From Ulota crispa (lineage: Eukaryota > Streptophyta > Bryopsida > Orthotrichales > Orthotrichaceae), in assembly GCA_963920765.1 (NCBI GenBank), contig OY987242.1:3870789-3934788 (forward strand): a stretch of DNA of 64,000 bases, in the 5' to 3' direction. The notes under the pieces were generated by a model. That model made no database searches. It saw nothing but the letters and a program-made list of their open reading frames with translations, and was not told where the DNA came from. The position numbers and the translations under genes were made by a program. Below are positions 1 to 11,077 of this stretch, piece after piece (the stretch's first letter is position 1; every line of letters starts with the position of its first letter).

Positions 1-1595
1 ATCGGGAGAAAAATAAATTTTGTTAAATTTTTTATCAAACTGAGAAACTACCTTTTTTTTATTGTCATAATGAGTGCTTGGGAGTTGGGGCCATTCATGA
101 GGTCATCTACGCTGGAAGTTTGAATGAAACAGCCCAGGGTTTTCTTTTTGGTTTTTTGACCAATGGCTATGTGGCATTATTTAAAAATGGTTTGCTTGCT
201 GACTCCATCCCTATTTTAGTTGTAGTTGGAGTTGAAGGTGGCCCTTTTGTAGGATCATGGGATTTTTTTGTAGGCAAAACATGGTCACAGGCCTTTTTTT
301 TGTAAATATTTAAATAACCATTGACATTACTTAATTATTGCATAGAATTGGATTAGACAATACCTCAAATAAATTTAAAGTGATGGCATCAATTTTCAAT
401 TTGATGGGAACTTTATAAAAGCCTAGGATGCAACGCAATTTTCATAATTGCAATCTGACATTTTTTGAAATTTTTTCCCCCATTTTTTTCTATAGGCTTG
501 AAGCTCACCCTTTATTTTTGAGGCAATTGGCCCTTAAATTGCCCAAACAAGGCCTTTACACTAAGAGTTAAGGTCAAAACTTTAGAACATACTTTTATAG
601 TTAAGAGCCAATATTTTATATGGTTCCAATTTTAAGAATTGGGTCCTCCAAAAATGGGAAGCCAATTTTTGGCCCAAGGTCTATAATTAGATTTGATTGA
701 AATATGATTATTTGAATTTTTTTGAGATGAAATAATGATCTCAATACCTCTACTTGGTCTCTATTTAATCCTCTCTCCTAGAATTTTCAAAGTTTGCACT
801 AGTGGCCTCAACCTTTTGGCCTTGAGGCCTTTACACACAAAAGAATGACCCCTTTTATACTCAAAGAATGTTTGAGATTGTTCTTAACCCTTGAAGGCCC
901 GGTTGGTCACCATGACTAATTGATTGCCCCTCTATAATTGCTTTACATTGATCTACATTGGTGTGGCAAGTGCCCACACATTACAAATGTTGTTTCTAAA
1001 AATTGCAAAAGTTAACAATACATGCATTGCAAGAAGGGTAGCATGAAACCTAACGCCATGTCTTTGAATCTTCTCACAATTTTGGTTGCTTAAAAATAAG
1101 AGTACATTTAGTGAGGTGTTTTTTGCCTTCCATGATGCACCATGTATATATGATAATTTCTAAAAATTCCAGATGAAAAGCGGTTTTTTCTGACCTATAG
1201 AGTGTTTTTTTGATACCCAAGGGATAAAAAATTGTGCCCTTCTGCATATAGGGGTTAAGTAAGGCCGTTAGGGCTGAAAATTTGATCGAAGTGGCCCTAT
1301 AATATTCATGGCCGTGACTCCTACTGTAAAGAGGCCCTTAGACCCCCACAAACACATATGTGCAGTATACCAAGCCCAGTTAGTCTACCAAGTAAAAAGA
1401 ACCCAAGCATTTACACAGAAATCATTTGAGGTTTCCTGCCATTGAATTGGCACTACTTTACAAACGTTGGGGCAGTTTTCCGGTTGTTAAGTTATGGCAG
1501 CTTGATTTCAGCTTACTCTACGATCTCCAAAGATATGAGTTACTGTAGAAACTTGGCCCAGAGTACGACAGCATTCACGAGGTGTCGAGGCCATG
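1..1595. other. Non-coding AT-rich DNA, left edge
   Basis: I recognise no gene here. A 75-codon open frame at 78-305 has no recognisable domain and no splice partners. A possible weak TTAA-type element lies at 884-1258, starting TTAACCCTTGAAGG and ending with the inverse of TTAACCCCTATATG, but the arms diverge quickly, so I only mention it. The rest is AT-rich sequence with poly-T runs. Confidence 0.5.
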
Positions 1596-2320
1596 TTAAC
1601 CCCTAAAGGACCAAGCCCCCTTTTTGGGGACAAATGGGATTTCGGGCACGTATCTATGGCTAAACTATTTTGCGTGATTTTTTGAAACTTTTATGGGAGA
1701 TGGTGAATTCAAAGATCTGTGTGGGCATCTAATTTTTTCCTCATTCCAACATTTATTGAAGAAGTTCAAAATGAATTTATGAGAATTTTAGTTTGGCGGG
1801 CAGCCCAAAAGCTTCTTAAAAAATTGTATTTTTTTAAAATAAAAATTTGAGGTTAGTTCTTTAGACTTATGTACAAGTGGAATGCTTTGAATCATTGCAT
1901 TCTAATTAATGAGATGAAAGTTATGTGAAGTTTTAGTTTGCGTGGAGGCAGTGTTTTGAGATTCTCCACACCTACCTGCAAACTAAAACTTCTCATAACT
2001 TTCATCTCATCAATTAGAATTGAATGATTCAAAGCTTCCCACATGTATATAAGTCTAAAGAACTAACCTTGAATTTTTATTTTTTAAAAATGCAAATTTT
2101 AAAGAATTTTGGGCTGCCAACCGAACTAAAATTCTCATAAATTCATTTTTAACTTCTTCAATAAATGTCGGAATGAGGTAGAAATTAGATGCCCACAAAG
2201 ATCGTTGAATTCCCCATCTTCCATAAAAGTTTCAAAAAATTACACAAAATAGTTTAGTCATAAGTACATGCCCGAAATCCCAAAAGTCCCCCAAGGGGAC
2301 TTTGGTCCTTTAGGGGTTAA
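1596..2320. mobile_element. TTAA-flanked palindromic MITE (copy 1)
   Basis: The element is bounded by TTAA on both sides. The left end reads TTAACCCCTAAAGGACCAAG and the right end is its inverse for about 19 bases. The two halves are inverted copies of each other over most of the roughly 720 bp, folding around position 1960. This makes it a foldback-type non-autonomous DNA element. Relatives with matching interior blocks lie at 57011-57929 and 61995-62875. TTAA target duplications are known from the piggyBac, Kolobok and Sola3 superfamilies; which one applies is inference. There is no coding capacity. Confidence 0.8.
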
Positions 2321-4348
2321 AATAGTTCATAAGTTAGTAAGAATCCTGCTATGGAATATCCAGACAAGGTCTTGCTCACTTACTCTTGGTTGAAAAGGCC
2401 TACCTGATGCTGACTCCCTGTGGTGACTAGTGAGCAGGGTCCGGGAAATATTTGAGATTTTTCGGTAGATTTCCTTCAATTCTTGTATTGAGACGGTCTA
2501 TCAAGGAGCTCTTCCCATTACTTTCTCTATTTCATATTATAAGTGATTTTTTTAAAGACTTTTGACTGATTTTTTGCTGAAGTTTGTAAATTGCAAATTA
2601 TTTTTTCTCATTTCAATCGGCTAGCATTGAACTAGCGATCGGTTCTTCCAGGACCTTGCTGGTGAGTCCACCTCCCCTTTCTCAGTGTTTCTTTGCGATG
2701 CATGCTCATGGCAGAGAGACAGGAGAGCGAGAGAGCCAACTAAGTTACAGTCAACTGGCTCATTCACAAGCTCATTCACCATAAGTTACTGCAAACCCAT
2801 AAGCTTAGACCCACTTCTTAAAAAAGAGAAAAAAAGTTCGGGTCACATTTATCTAAACCCACTCTATTCATATGATTCTGGACTGTCCGTAAATTTCATT
2901 TAATCTTTAAACTGTACAAAATATCAAAACAAACTTGGGAGATCTACAGATGCTTTGCATGCATTTTTATAAATTCAGTTCTGATTCTGGACTGTAGAAT
3001 GAGGAAATTTTGTTAAAATATGGTATAAATGAAAATGCCATGGATGCTGAATTTTCCGTTGGGCAAAAACGAATGCATTGGATTTAGAACTTTGGATGTA
3101 CTGTAGTTGGTTTTTTATACTTTGCTCATGGTACTCGTCAGTAAAACGACAAAGTGAAAACGTGAATATTTTAACAGTTTTGTCCTTAACGCCACATTCA
3201 TTAAATTTGGAAGAAACCCTAATTTTGGGAATGAAGTAGGTTTAAGGGTAAGCACCTTTAAGAGAGCTCCAAATTTAAGGTGAAGTACAACTTGGGAATC
3301 TGGTTTTCCCAATTTAATAAATATGGCGTTGCTTATACATTCCAATTTTATACAAGATATAAGTTTAGATTCTTGCAATTTTTTTTCTAAATTACATCAA
3401 TTAGAAATTTTTATTTTAACTTTACATAAAAATAGTGAAGTTTACTTAAAGGTTGGGGTTGCAATATAGTTGTTTAGGGCCAATCCCAGAGGTGAAGGTA
3501 CTTTGACAAAATAGGTTGGTTATTGAACATAATTAAGGTATGTGCACCCACAAATGTCAAACTAAGGGTTTTGAACATGATGAGTATCAATAAACAACTA
3601 GTAAATATAGGATTCTATTAGGAACAGAAAAATAATGAGTTTGCACATTTGAATGTATTATTTGGATATTGTGAGAATAAGTTGTGAATTTTTAAAAAGC
3701 AAATTGCCATTGCACCCATAACCACTTTCAAGATTTCATGTTCACATGTTGTACATCCTTGTCATTACATCTATTCACTTCCACAGAGTTTCCAATATTT
3801 TAAAGGTGGCTGTTATGGGGACAGTGGTGTTTATGGTGTACATACCTTATAGGTATAACGTAAAATTGATGATTTCAACAAGCGTGGTATATTTCGGAAC
3901 GTAATGAAAGAATTGGGCCCCCAAAGGAGCCAGAGATGGCCCGCATTGAACTAGGGCAGAGGCAGGCAGATGGAGACCCAGCGACCTACATGAAGGAAGA
4001 CACTGCGGGGTAGGTAGCAGCGGCGGGCAGCGGCGGGCAGAGGATGAAGAAACCCGACGACATTCATCCACATCGACGTGCTTAACTACACAAGCAGAGG
4101 CAGAGAGAGAGCGAGGCAGAGCCCCAGAGGAGAGAAGAGTGCAGTCAAGGACTTCGGCAGTTGGTTCCACACCTCCACTGAAGTCCTTCTCTAAGCTCGC
4201 ATGCACTCGGAGCTCCTCCTCTCGTGCGCTCAGTTGCAGCGCTTGTTCACAACTTTTCCATTACACATTTCCTCTGCTCCACAATCCAACCTCCCGTTCT
4301 TTGCAAATTAAGTTCGGCTTCTTTATATTGACGTTACTTTCAATAATC
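2321..4348. other. Intergenic DNA and putative expansin promoter/5' leader
   Basis: No gene is recognised between the MITE and the expansin start codon. The last 450 bases are GC-richer, include a short GCGGCGGGCA direct repeat near 4018-4040, and probably contain the expansin promoter and 5' leader. I could not place a convincing TATA box. Confidence 0.4.
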
Positions 4349-6468
4349 ATGGTTGTCTATCAAGGTGCTACCGCTGCTGCTGCTCTGCTTCTTGTGGTGA
4401 TCATACATCTCGCCTCTTCCGTAGAGGCCTTTGCGCCTTCAAGCTGGAATACCGCGCATGCTACTTACTATGGCGGAGCTGACGCTTCCGGAACTCAAGG
4501 TGCGCGCGCGACTGGCTCACGTATTCAATTCGTAACGTTAGACGACGTGCTTAATGAGCACGTTGAGAGAGGTTGAGCGTGCATGATTGCGGTCCTTGTC
4601 GTCAATCGCCTTGTAGAATCGGCGTTATCGGTCGTAGGATCGGTCCTGTTGATGAGGTGAATTTATTGGCGCTTACTGTACAGCTGATGAATTCATTGTG
4701 TGCTGCGGTGCATTCTGCTTGAGCAATGTCAGATTGTATTCTTTTGTTGTATACGTACTGTTTTGCACGATGTTTCTCTCCATGCGATTGTTAACTCCGT
4801 GCTGCTCCCGCCTTGATTTGAACTTAGCCGCGCCAATTTCATCAAGCTGTTAGTTCTGTTCTTATTTGTGCTGATTTGCACAAAGCTTTTTGCTTAGTTG
4901 AACAAGTGCTGGTTTAAGTCAAGCTTTAACTCCGTGCTGCTCCTGCCTTGATTTGAACTTGACCGCGTAGAGGCTATGAACGCGCTTGAGCAATGTCTTG
5001 CATTCTTTTGTATACGTGTACTGTTTTGCACGATGTTTCTCTCCGTGCGAATGTTAACTCCGTGCTGCTCCCGCCTTGATTTGAACTTAGCTGCGCCGAT
5101 TTCATCAAGCTCTTAGTTCTGTGGTTATTCGTGCTGATTTGCACAATGTTTCTTGCTTAGTTGAACAAGTCCTGGTTTAAGTCAAGCTTTAACTCCGTGT
5201 TTGCTCCGCTTTGATTTGAACTTGACCGCGTAGAGGCTATGAATGCTTGTACTTCTGTGGTTGACTAAGTTTGTTAATTAGGAACGGATAATCGTTTAAA
5301 ATAGGCCAGGAGAATTCGATTTTCTAAGCGCCGTGATATCTCTTTTTGTTTGATTAGTTGCAGAAGGTATTCAGGAAGTTGAATTGGAAATTTCTGTGCT
5401 TTATTTCGGTGCTCATCTTTGAGCATTCTGTTTATAGCCGTGATGGACTTTGTGAGAAATAGCGCCATGCTTAGGCACTTGAAGAGGTGTGTGTGCATGT
5501 AAGTTTCTGTCCGTCGTCTCTGCCAGTGAGTTTGCTGATATCTGATTGTGTGTATTTGAATAGACAATGCATGATGTGTACTTGTGCAGGCGGAGCGTGC
5601 GGATACGGGAACCTCTACAGCACGGGCTATGGCACGAACACCGCAGCCCTCAGCCAAGCTCTCTTCAACTCCGGCCTCACCTGCGGCGCTTGCTATGAGC
5701 TCGCATGCGACTCCAGCGGCTCCCAGTACTGCATAGGCGCATCCTCTGTGATCGTCACTGCCACCAACTTCTGTCCTCCTGGCTCCGATGGAGGCTGGTG
5801 CGACTCGCCGAAGCAGCACTTCGACCTCGCCGTTCCCGTGTTCGACAAAATCGCCGATCACGGCGGCGGCGTCGTTCCTGTCAAGCACAGAAGGTACCGC
5901 TGTCTTGCTCAATTTATCAAATCCCGTGATCTTGCCACCCGAAACAGCAAACTTTTGTAAATTTCCCTGTCTCATTACAAGAAATCTTCACATTTTCCCC
6001 GTGAGTTGTTCAACATTTTTGTCTGTTTCTTCTATGATTTTTCCCTGTCTCACATTTCCCTGTTAAGACACACGGAAGCATATGCAAATCCTTTGACGAG
6101 AGTTTGCAGTGAATTAACGGCTGTGGCAGTTGATTGATCCGTGGCACTTGTCTTACAGAGTGCCGTGCGCAAAGACGGGAGGCATGCACTTCACCATGAA
6201 CGGAAATCCCTACTTCATTCTGGTTCTTGTGACGAACGTGGCAGGGGCCGGCGACGTGCAGCAGCTCTACATCAAGGGTGACGACACGGATTGGTACGGC
6301 ATGAAGCGCAACTGGGGGCAGCAGTGGGAGTTTTCGGGTAACAGCGACCTCGTGGGGCAAGCACTCTCTTTCAAAGTCGTCACGAGCGATGGCGCGACGT
6401 CGTTGTCCATGGGCGCCGCTCCTTCGAACTGGCAGTTCTCTCAGACTTTCGAAGGCGCCAATTTCTGA
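4349..6468 (+). CDS. Alpha-expansin (3 exons, 254 aa)
   Basis: Cell-wall loosening protein; expansins weaken cellulose-xyloglucan contacts without hydrolysis and act outside the cell. Exons are 4349-4499, 5590-5893 and 6159-6468, with GT-AG introns of 1090 and 265 nt and consistent phases. Residues 1-27 form a signal peptide ending SSVEA. The GH45-like domain follows, with GACGYGNLY at 52-60, paired cysteines (CGACYELAC, 82-90) and the HFD motif at 127-129. The C-terminal beta-sandwich (CBM63-like) domain includes WGQQWEFSG and ends [13 protein letters not shown]. Length and motifs match EXPA proteins (about 250 aa). The start was chosen because it gives the signal peptide; an in-frame upstream ATG at 4139 would add 70 residues of non-family sequence. 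Intron 1 carries a large tandem duplication. The subfamily is confident; the exact orthologue is not. Confidence 0.95.
4717..5250 (+). repeat. Tandem duplication in expansin intron 1 (2 x ~266 bp)
   Basis: Two adjacent units, 4717-4983 and 4984-5250, both start GCTTGAGCAATGTC and end with a GTAGAGGCTATGAA block. Each unit contains two versions of a 40-bp block beginning TTAACTCCGTG and running through CCTTGATTTGAACTT. The intron therefore carries an A-B-A-B arrangement with four related blocks. Spacing is well preserved, with scattered substitutions. Confidence 0.85.
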
Positions 6469-8328
6469 AACGGCCACCATGCCACGTCATTAGCAGCTCC
6501 CATCAATCGCACCTGTCTGTAGTAACGAGTCATGATCTCTTTGTCTTGAGACAGACTGTTATTGGTTAATGGAGTGCAAAGGTTGTCGAGGTGTTTCTGT
6601 ATCTATCACCCGCTCCTTGAGAATGTATTTTAGCTATGTCCTCATTCAGTTGAAAAAGTGCATGATAATGCTTAGTTCTGGAAAGCTATGATCAGTCTCA
6701 TTTTTTTTGAAAACTGTTTGTGATGTTCTCGTAAAAAGCTGAATTATAGTCTAGTGCAGAGGTGGATTGTGGATGCATTTGTGTCGACCACCCGCGCTGT
6801 GACCTCTCTTTCCAATAAAAATAATGAGCAGTGCGCGCACAAGCGCGCTGCTTTTCTACTTGCTTATTACGCTAAGCTTACTCCACTGGCTTTCTTTTTG
6901 TGCAGTACATCGGTTGTTCACATATCAACCCTGGGTTTGCTTCTAATCTATAAAAGTAAGAAGCGTAGATTTCGGCTAAGATGTCTGTCAATGCCATCAT
7001 TGTATTCGTTGTTTGACAGAATCTTCCATGGAGAAAATCCTTCACAGAAGAACCATATGTAACTTACAGAAAGGCATACTTCGCTGAAGTTAACATTTAC
7101 GGAACGCATACAAGGGAACATTGTCAACTTGGTCATTTTTTTTTGTCAAGGATAGGACATTTTTTTTGTTAATTAGGACACTTTTCTATCAATTTGTACA
7201 AATATAGTCAATTAGGAAGTGTCAATTTAGTCACTATTTCCTTTCATCATAAGGTAGAGCCTATTTTCAAGCCTTTGAATGCGTATTTTTTCTGTTTTTA
7301 AGATTAAGACAAATGAGGTCATGAAATGTGTCTCAAAAGAAAGTAAGAAGTACTGAGCAAGAAGTATCTTGGCTATGATCAAGGTTAGGAGAGTCTAGTG
7401 ATTGTGTATGGGTTCAAAACACTTTATACACTTCAAATTTTTTATAAAACTCAATTTTGCATGAAAAATTCTGAATTTTTTTGTATAACAATATTTTGTA
7501 TGAAGCCATCAAAGAAAAATTTGCACCGCATTATTGCTCTAATGTACTGTCTTGTAGGAGCTTAAATGTTTGGGTATGGGTGGTCCTACCTTGTGTTGAG
7601 CCGTTCACCCCGTAGCGCTCAGGGGTTTTTTTCCACTTGCGCAGATTCAAATGAACCAAAAAGTCCATAAGGTAGGTGCGCCCATAAGCGTGGAAACAAG
7701 GGTTTTGGAGTAGGTAAAACAATTGACTAACTTTGAAAAAAACATTGTATATTAGGAAGTAGAAACCAAAATTATTGGCATCAATTTCAAGGTTCCAATT
7801 GCAAGCATTTGTTCACAAAGATTTTTCAAAGTCCAAAATCACTGAAATTGTAAGAACCATGTGTAAGAGATGCTAATCACAAGACTTGTTGGTTCTTAAA
7901 TAGTGAGATGGGTACTCAAAACCTCATGCTAGTCACCCACAACCATCACTTCATCACCCATAACCATCACTTAGTCACCCAGAACCATTTATTTTTTTAT
8001 TGATTAGCCTTGCCTGCCACTGTCAAGTGACTGGCATAGGAACGCAAGGCTTATGGATGCTGCTACCTTATATCACGGAAACTGTGAAATCAGCCTTGAG
8101 GATCTCGAAGGACTCCCGCACCGTCGCGCAAAGTTTCACAAAATCCAATACTAACATTGCAATCTTGAGATTACAGATTTGGGGAATTGACCAAGTGTAT
8201 CCAAAGGAGCTGCTTGCAATGGAGTAGCAATTTTTGAACTCCGAAACTTTGCAATGTTTTACGCTATTCTCCTCCAAGAATATTTCAAAATTTTATTCAT
8301 ATGTTTTTATTTCAAGCCATGGTTTTAA
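6469..8328. other. Expansin 3' flank and non-coding DNA
   Basis: The first few hundred bases are presumably the expansin 3' UTR. Beyond that I see AT-rich DNA with no supported gene. A stretch at about 7300-7740 shares phrases (for example near-copies of TGTCTCAAAAGAAAGTAAG) with 31740-32040, which suggests a dispersed, diverged repeat of unknown class. Confidence 0.4.
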
Positions 8329-9106
8329 GGGAATTTTTTTATGGATATCCCCCAAGTTTGTCATATTTGTATAGATATCCCTAATTTCTCAAAAATTGCA
8401 CAAACACCTTTAAATCATAAATTTTAGACGTTTGTTTTGTTGTGTATGTCACTTCTTTCTCCCTTGTGCGCATGTTGTTTCTTTTTTGTTCTATTGCACT
8501 TCTTGCTTTAACCCTGAAGGGCCCAAAAGCCCATTGCAATTTATGTATGGCATATATACATACGTATTTGAGCTGCTCTGAGGGCTTTCCAAATTTTTTA
8601 TGCACCCACCATCATACAACCCTTCATTAATATGCATGGTTGTAACACTTAATTTCTAGCTGATTCAAACATTTGAATATTGATTGCGACTGTATTTGGT
8701 AATGTAGCTCCAGAGCCAAAGGACCCTTTAGGGGTTAACCCCTGAAAGTTTGAGCATGCCGTTGCAACCAATACAATACAAGGTGTTTTTCTTGTATTTG
8801 GAATAGATTCACCTTTACTATATTTGAGATCAACAAAGAAGTTGGAGAATAAATCAAAGCAATTCTAATGAGCTACTTGAGACCACAAGTTGAAACTACT
8901 TATTGGTAGCAAATGCCAATTATATGGCACCATATATATTATGCCCTATGGTCATTTAAGAGTTAACATTGGTTATGACGAAAGTAGTGTACACAACAAA
9001 ACAAATGCTTGAAAATCATGGTCCAAAGGTATTTGTGCAATTTGTGAAAATGCAAAGATAACCATACAAATATGACAAACTTCAACGATATCCATAAAAT
9101 TTTCCC
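8329..9106. mobile_element. Intron-family MITE with internal TTAA insertions (copy 1)
   Basis: The ends GGGAATTTTTTTATGGATATCC and the inverse ATCCATAAAATTTTCCC match the termini of the elements at 14862-15185 and 21851-22177. The interior also matches: GTTTTGTTGTGTATGTCACTT on the left arm and the CAACAAAACAAATGC inverse on the right. The 9 bases flanking each end (TGGTTTTAA and TACTTTTAA) agree at 7 of 9, consistent with an aged 8-9-bp duplication. It is about 450 bp longer than its relatives because TTAA-flanked sequence (8508-8966) sits in the middle. Confidence 0.65.
8508..8738. mobile_element. TTAA-flanked MITE inside another MITE
   Basis: It starts TTAACCCTGAAGGGCCC and ends with the inverse of TTAACCCCTAAAGGGTCC, lying in the middle of the 8329-9106 element. 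The TIR is short and degenerate. Its right-hand TTAA (8735-8738) is shared with a second possible element that continues to 8966 and ends with the inverse of TTAACTCTTAAATGACC. Confidence 0.5.
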
Positions 9107-11077
9107 TACTTTTAAATAGTTTTAACCACGTAAATTTCTCAAAAAATATGTACTTCTAGAATGGGATGCTGTCCCCTAATTATTTGATGTACCATTGTTA
9201 GCTCTTTTAATCTTCAATTGCATCATTGCAACCCGTGGTCACAATTTGTGTATAAGCTAATCTAGCTGCATAGTGGCAAACTCAACTATTGGACTTGTAA
9301 AATCAGTGGTGTACCAACTTAATCCTCGTTCAAGATTTGCACAAATTTCAAACATAATTGTGCCTACTTGATCTTGCTCCATCTAGCATTTTATCATTAT
9401 TCACCCATGTAAATGAGGTTTTTTGGTGGCCAATCTACTTAAGATTAGGTTAGAGTTTTTTGTTTCTATTTGTTAAAGTTGAGGGTTTGACAACTACAAA
9501 AATGTTTTACCTTCACTCATTTATTATGTGGAGGGTCTTGACTTCTTATGTGATCTCATACAATTTTATACTAGTGCAACCATAGATATCATGTTGGGCA
9601 AGTTAGAATTATAAAACTAAGCCTTTTGGAAGTGGAAAGTTGAACCATCCAATTTACACACTTGATACAATTGCATGTATTAGGGTTTTGAGTACAAAAA
9701 TATTCCTAAAATCTAGGAACACCCTAGAATATCTTAGATTATTCTCAAGTACTTTCATATGACTTGACATCAACAAAGTGGAAGTTGATTAGACAAGTCA
9801 CAAGTGTGTTAGATTCATGTCCAACATGATAACTAATTAACTGCAAGCACAACCAATCTTTTCTCATGTTTCATTATTTGTAGTAGTAATTCCAAGAATT
9901 TGGTTGGTGCTACCAAATTGCGGTGAAATCCCCAAGATAATATTGGTTTTTTTGATAGCAAGGTCATAGTTTGTGGCTATGTGTTTAACATTTATATTTT
10001 CATATTCAATGTTTATCAATGCTTATGGATTTAAGATAATGTTGAAACTTGATGATACTTTGCACAAAGAATGGATGTACAAGTTTATGCAATATCTTCC
10101 CACCAATGTAGCATTGAAGTTTGGAACAAAGCATGTAGTTCCATCTATCATGAAAAGAAAACTAAAACTTTGTCAATTAAGAGTGTTATTAGTCTCTAGT
10201 CAAGTATTAGGGCATGGAGATACTCTATTTAAAACTTGCTATCATATTGAATTTAACACGTTGCTAAAAAGAATGATTCATGTTTAAGAACAATAAATTA
10301 AAAATGTGAAAATACAATCTTATTATGAGGAATACCATGCCAAGTCAAGGAAGTGGGATGTGAGTGATTCCCATGATGAAAGTAGATTTTACAAGGTCAC
10401 AATAGCAATGGTACTTCTAGCTCAAAAAAAGGATAAAATTGGAACTCATTTTCATACAAATAACAAGCATCCATTACATAAAAAAAAGTAAGTTAGTAAA
10501 AACAACTCTTCATTATAAAAAATAACATCATGGTGTCTTTTCTAGATCCTTGATTGAACATGATCAAACAAAATCCAACCATAAAGCATAGAGATGCAAA
10601 AGTGGAAACAATACTCCCTCCTTGCTACTCAGGTTCACCACTTCCACACTTTGAAAGCGCCATAAGGTCTCACAAGAGCTAATATTGTTTTAGCATTAAT
10701 ACACACCAATATGTGTGGACAAGTGTGCACAAAATCATTTGAAGGAACCTTATATTTCCACATTTTTGTGAATGACGCTATATAGGAAATTTTCGAAAGC
10801 AAAATTTAAGACAAAAGAACAATAAAAACATTTATTTGGGGGGGATCTCAGTTAGCTACAGTATAGCAACTGAGGTCTCATATAAAATAAATATCGCTTA
10901 AATAGGTTGTTGGAATGATAAAAGGTATCCTTACGAATATTAAGTTAGTAAATACCATGCATTTCCTATGAGAAAAAAAATAAAAAACAAGGAAAAGAGA
11001 GTTTAAGAAAATAGATTTGATAGACAAAAACAGAGCAAAGGTTTGAGTTTTCCTTAAATAAATTTAAGTGGGTTCAA
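9107..11077. other. AT-rich intergenic DNA
   Basis: No gene is supported. Two neighbouring plus-strand open frames (9973-10287, 104 codons; 10306-10491, 61 codons) look like AT-biased protein-like sequence but contain no domain I recognise. They could be a remnant of a coding element. The last ~100 bases before 11078 are the 3' flank of the minus-strand desaturase-like gene. Confidence 0.35.

Noticed and set aside
78-305. 75-codon plus-strand open frame at the left edge
   Set aside because: No domain, no convincing splice partners, and it lies in AT-rich sequence; could be an exon of a gene outside the window but nothing supports this.
884-1258. Possible further TTAA-type element
   Set aside because: Only the first 8-9 bases of the ends agree and the interior is not symmetrical; too weak to list as an element.
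7130-7210. GTCAATTTAGGACA-type repeats resembling those near 55480
   Set aside because: Short AT-rich phrases without boundaries or flanking duplication; cannot be told from chance similarity by eye.
9973-10491. Two adjacent open frames (104 and 61 codons) that look protein-like
   Set aside because: No recognisable family or motif and A/T-driven composition. Mentioned as a possible remnant only.
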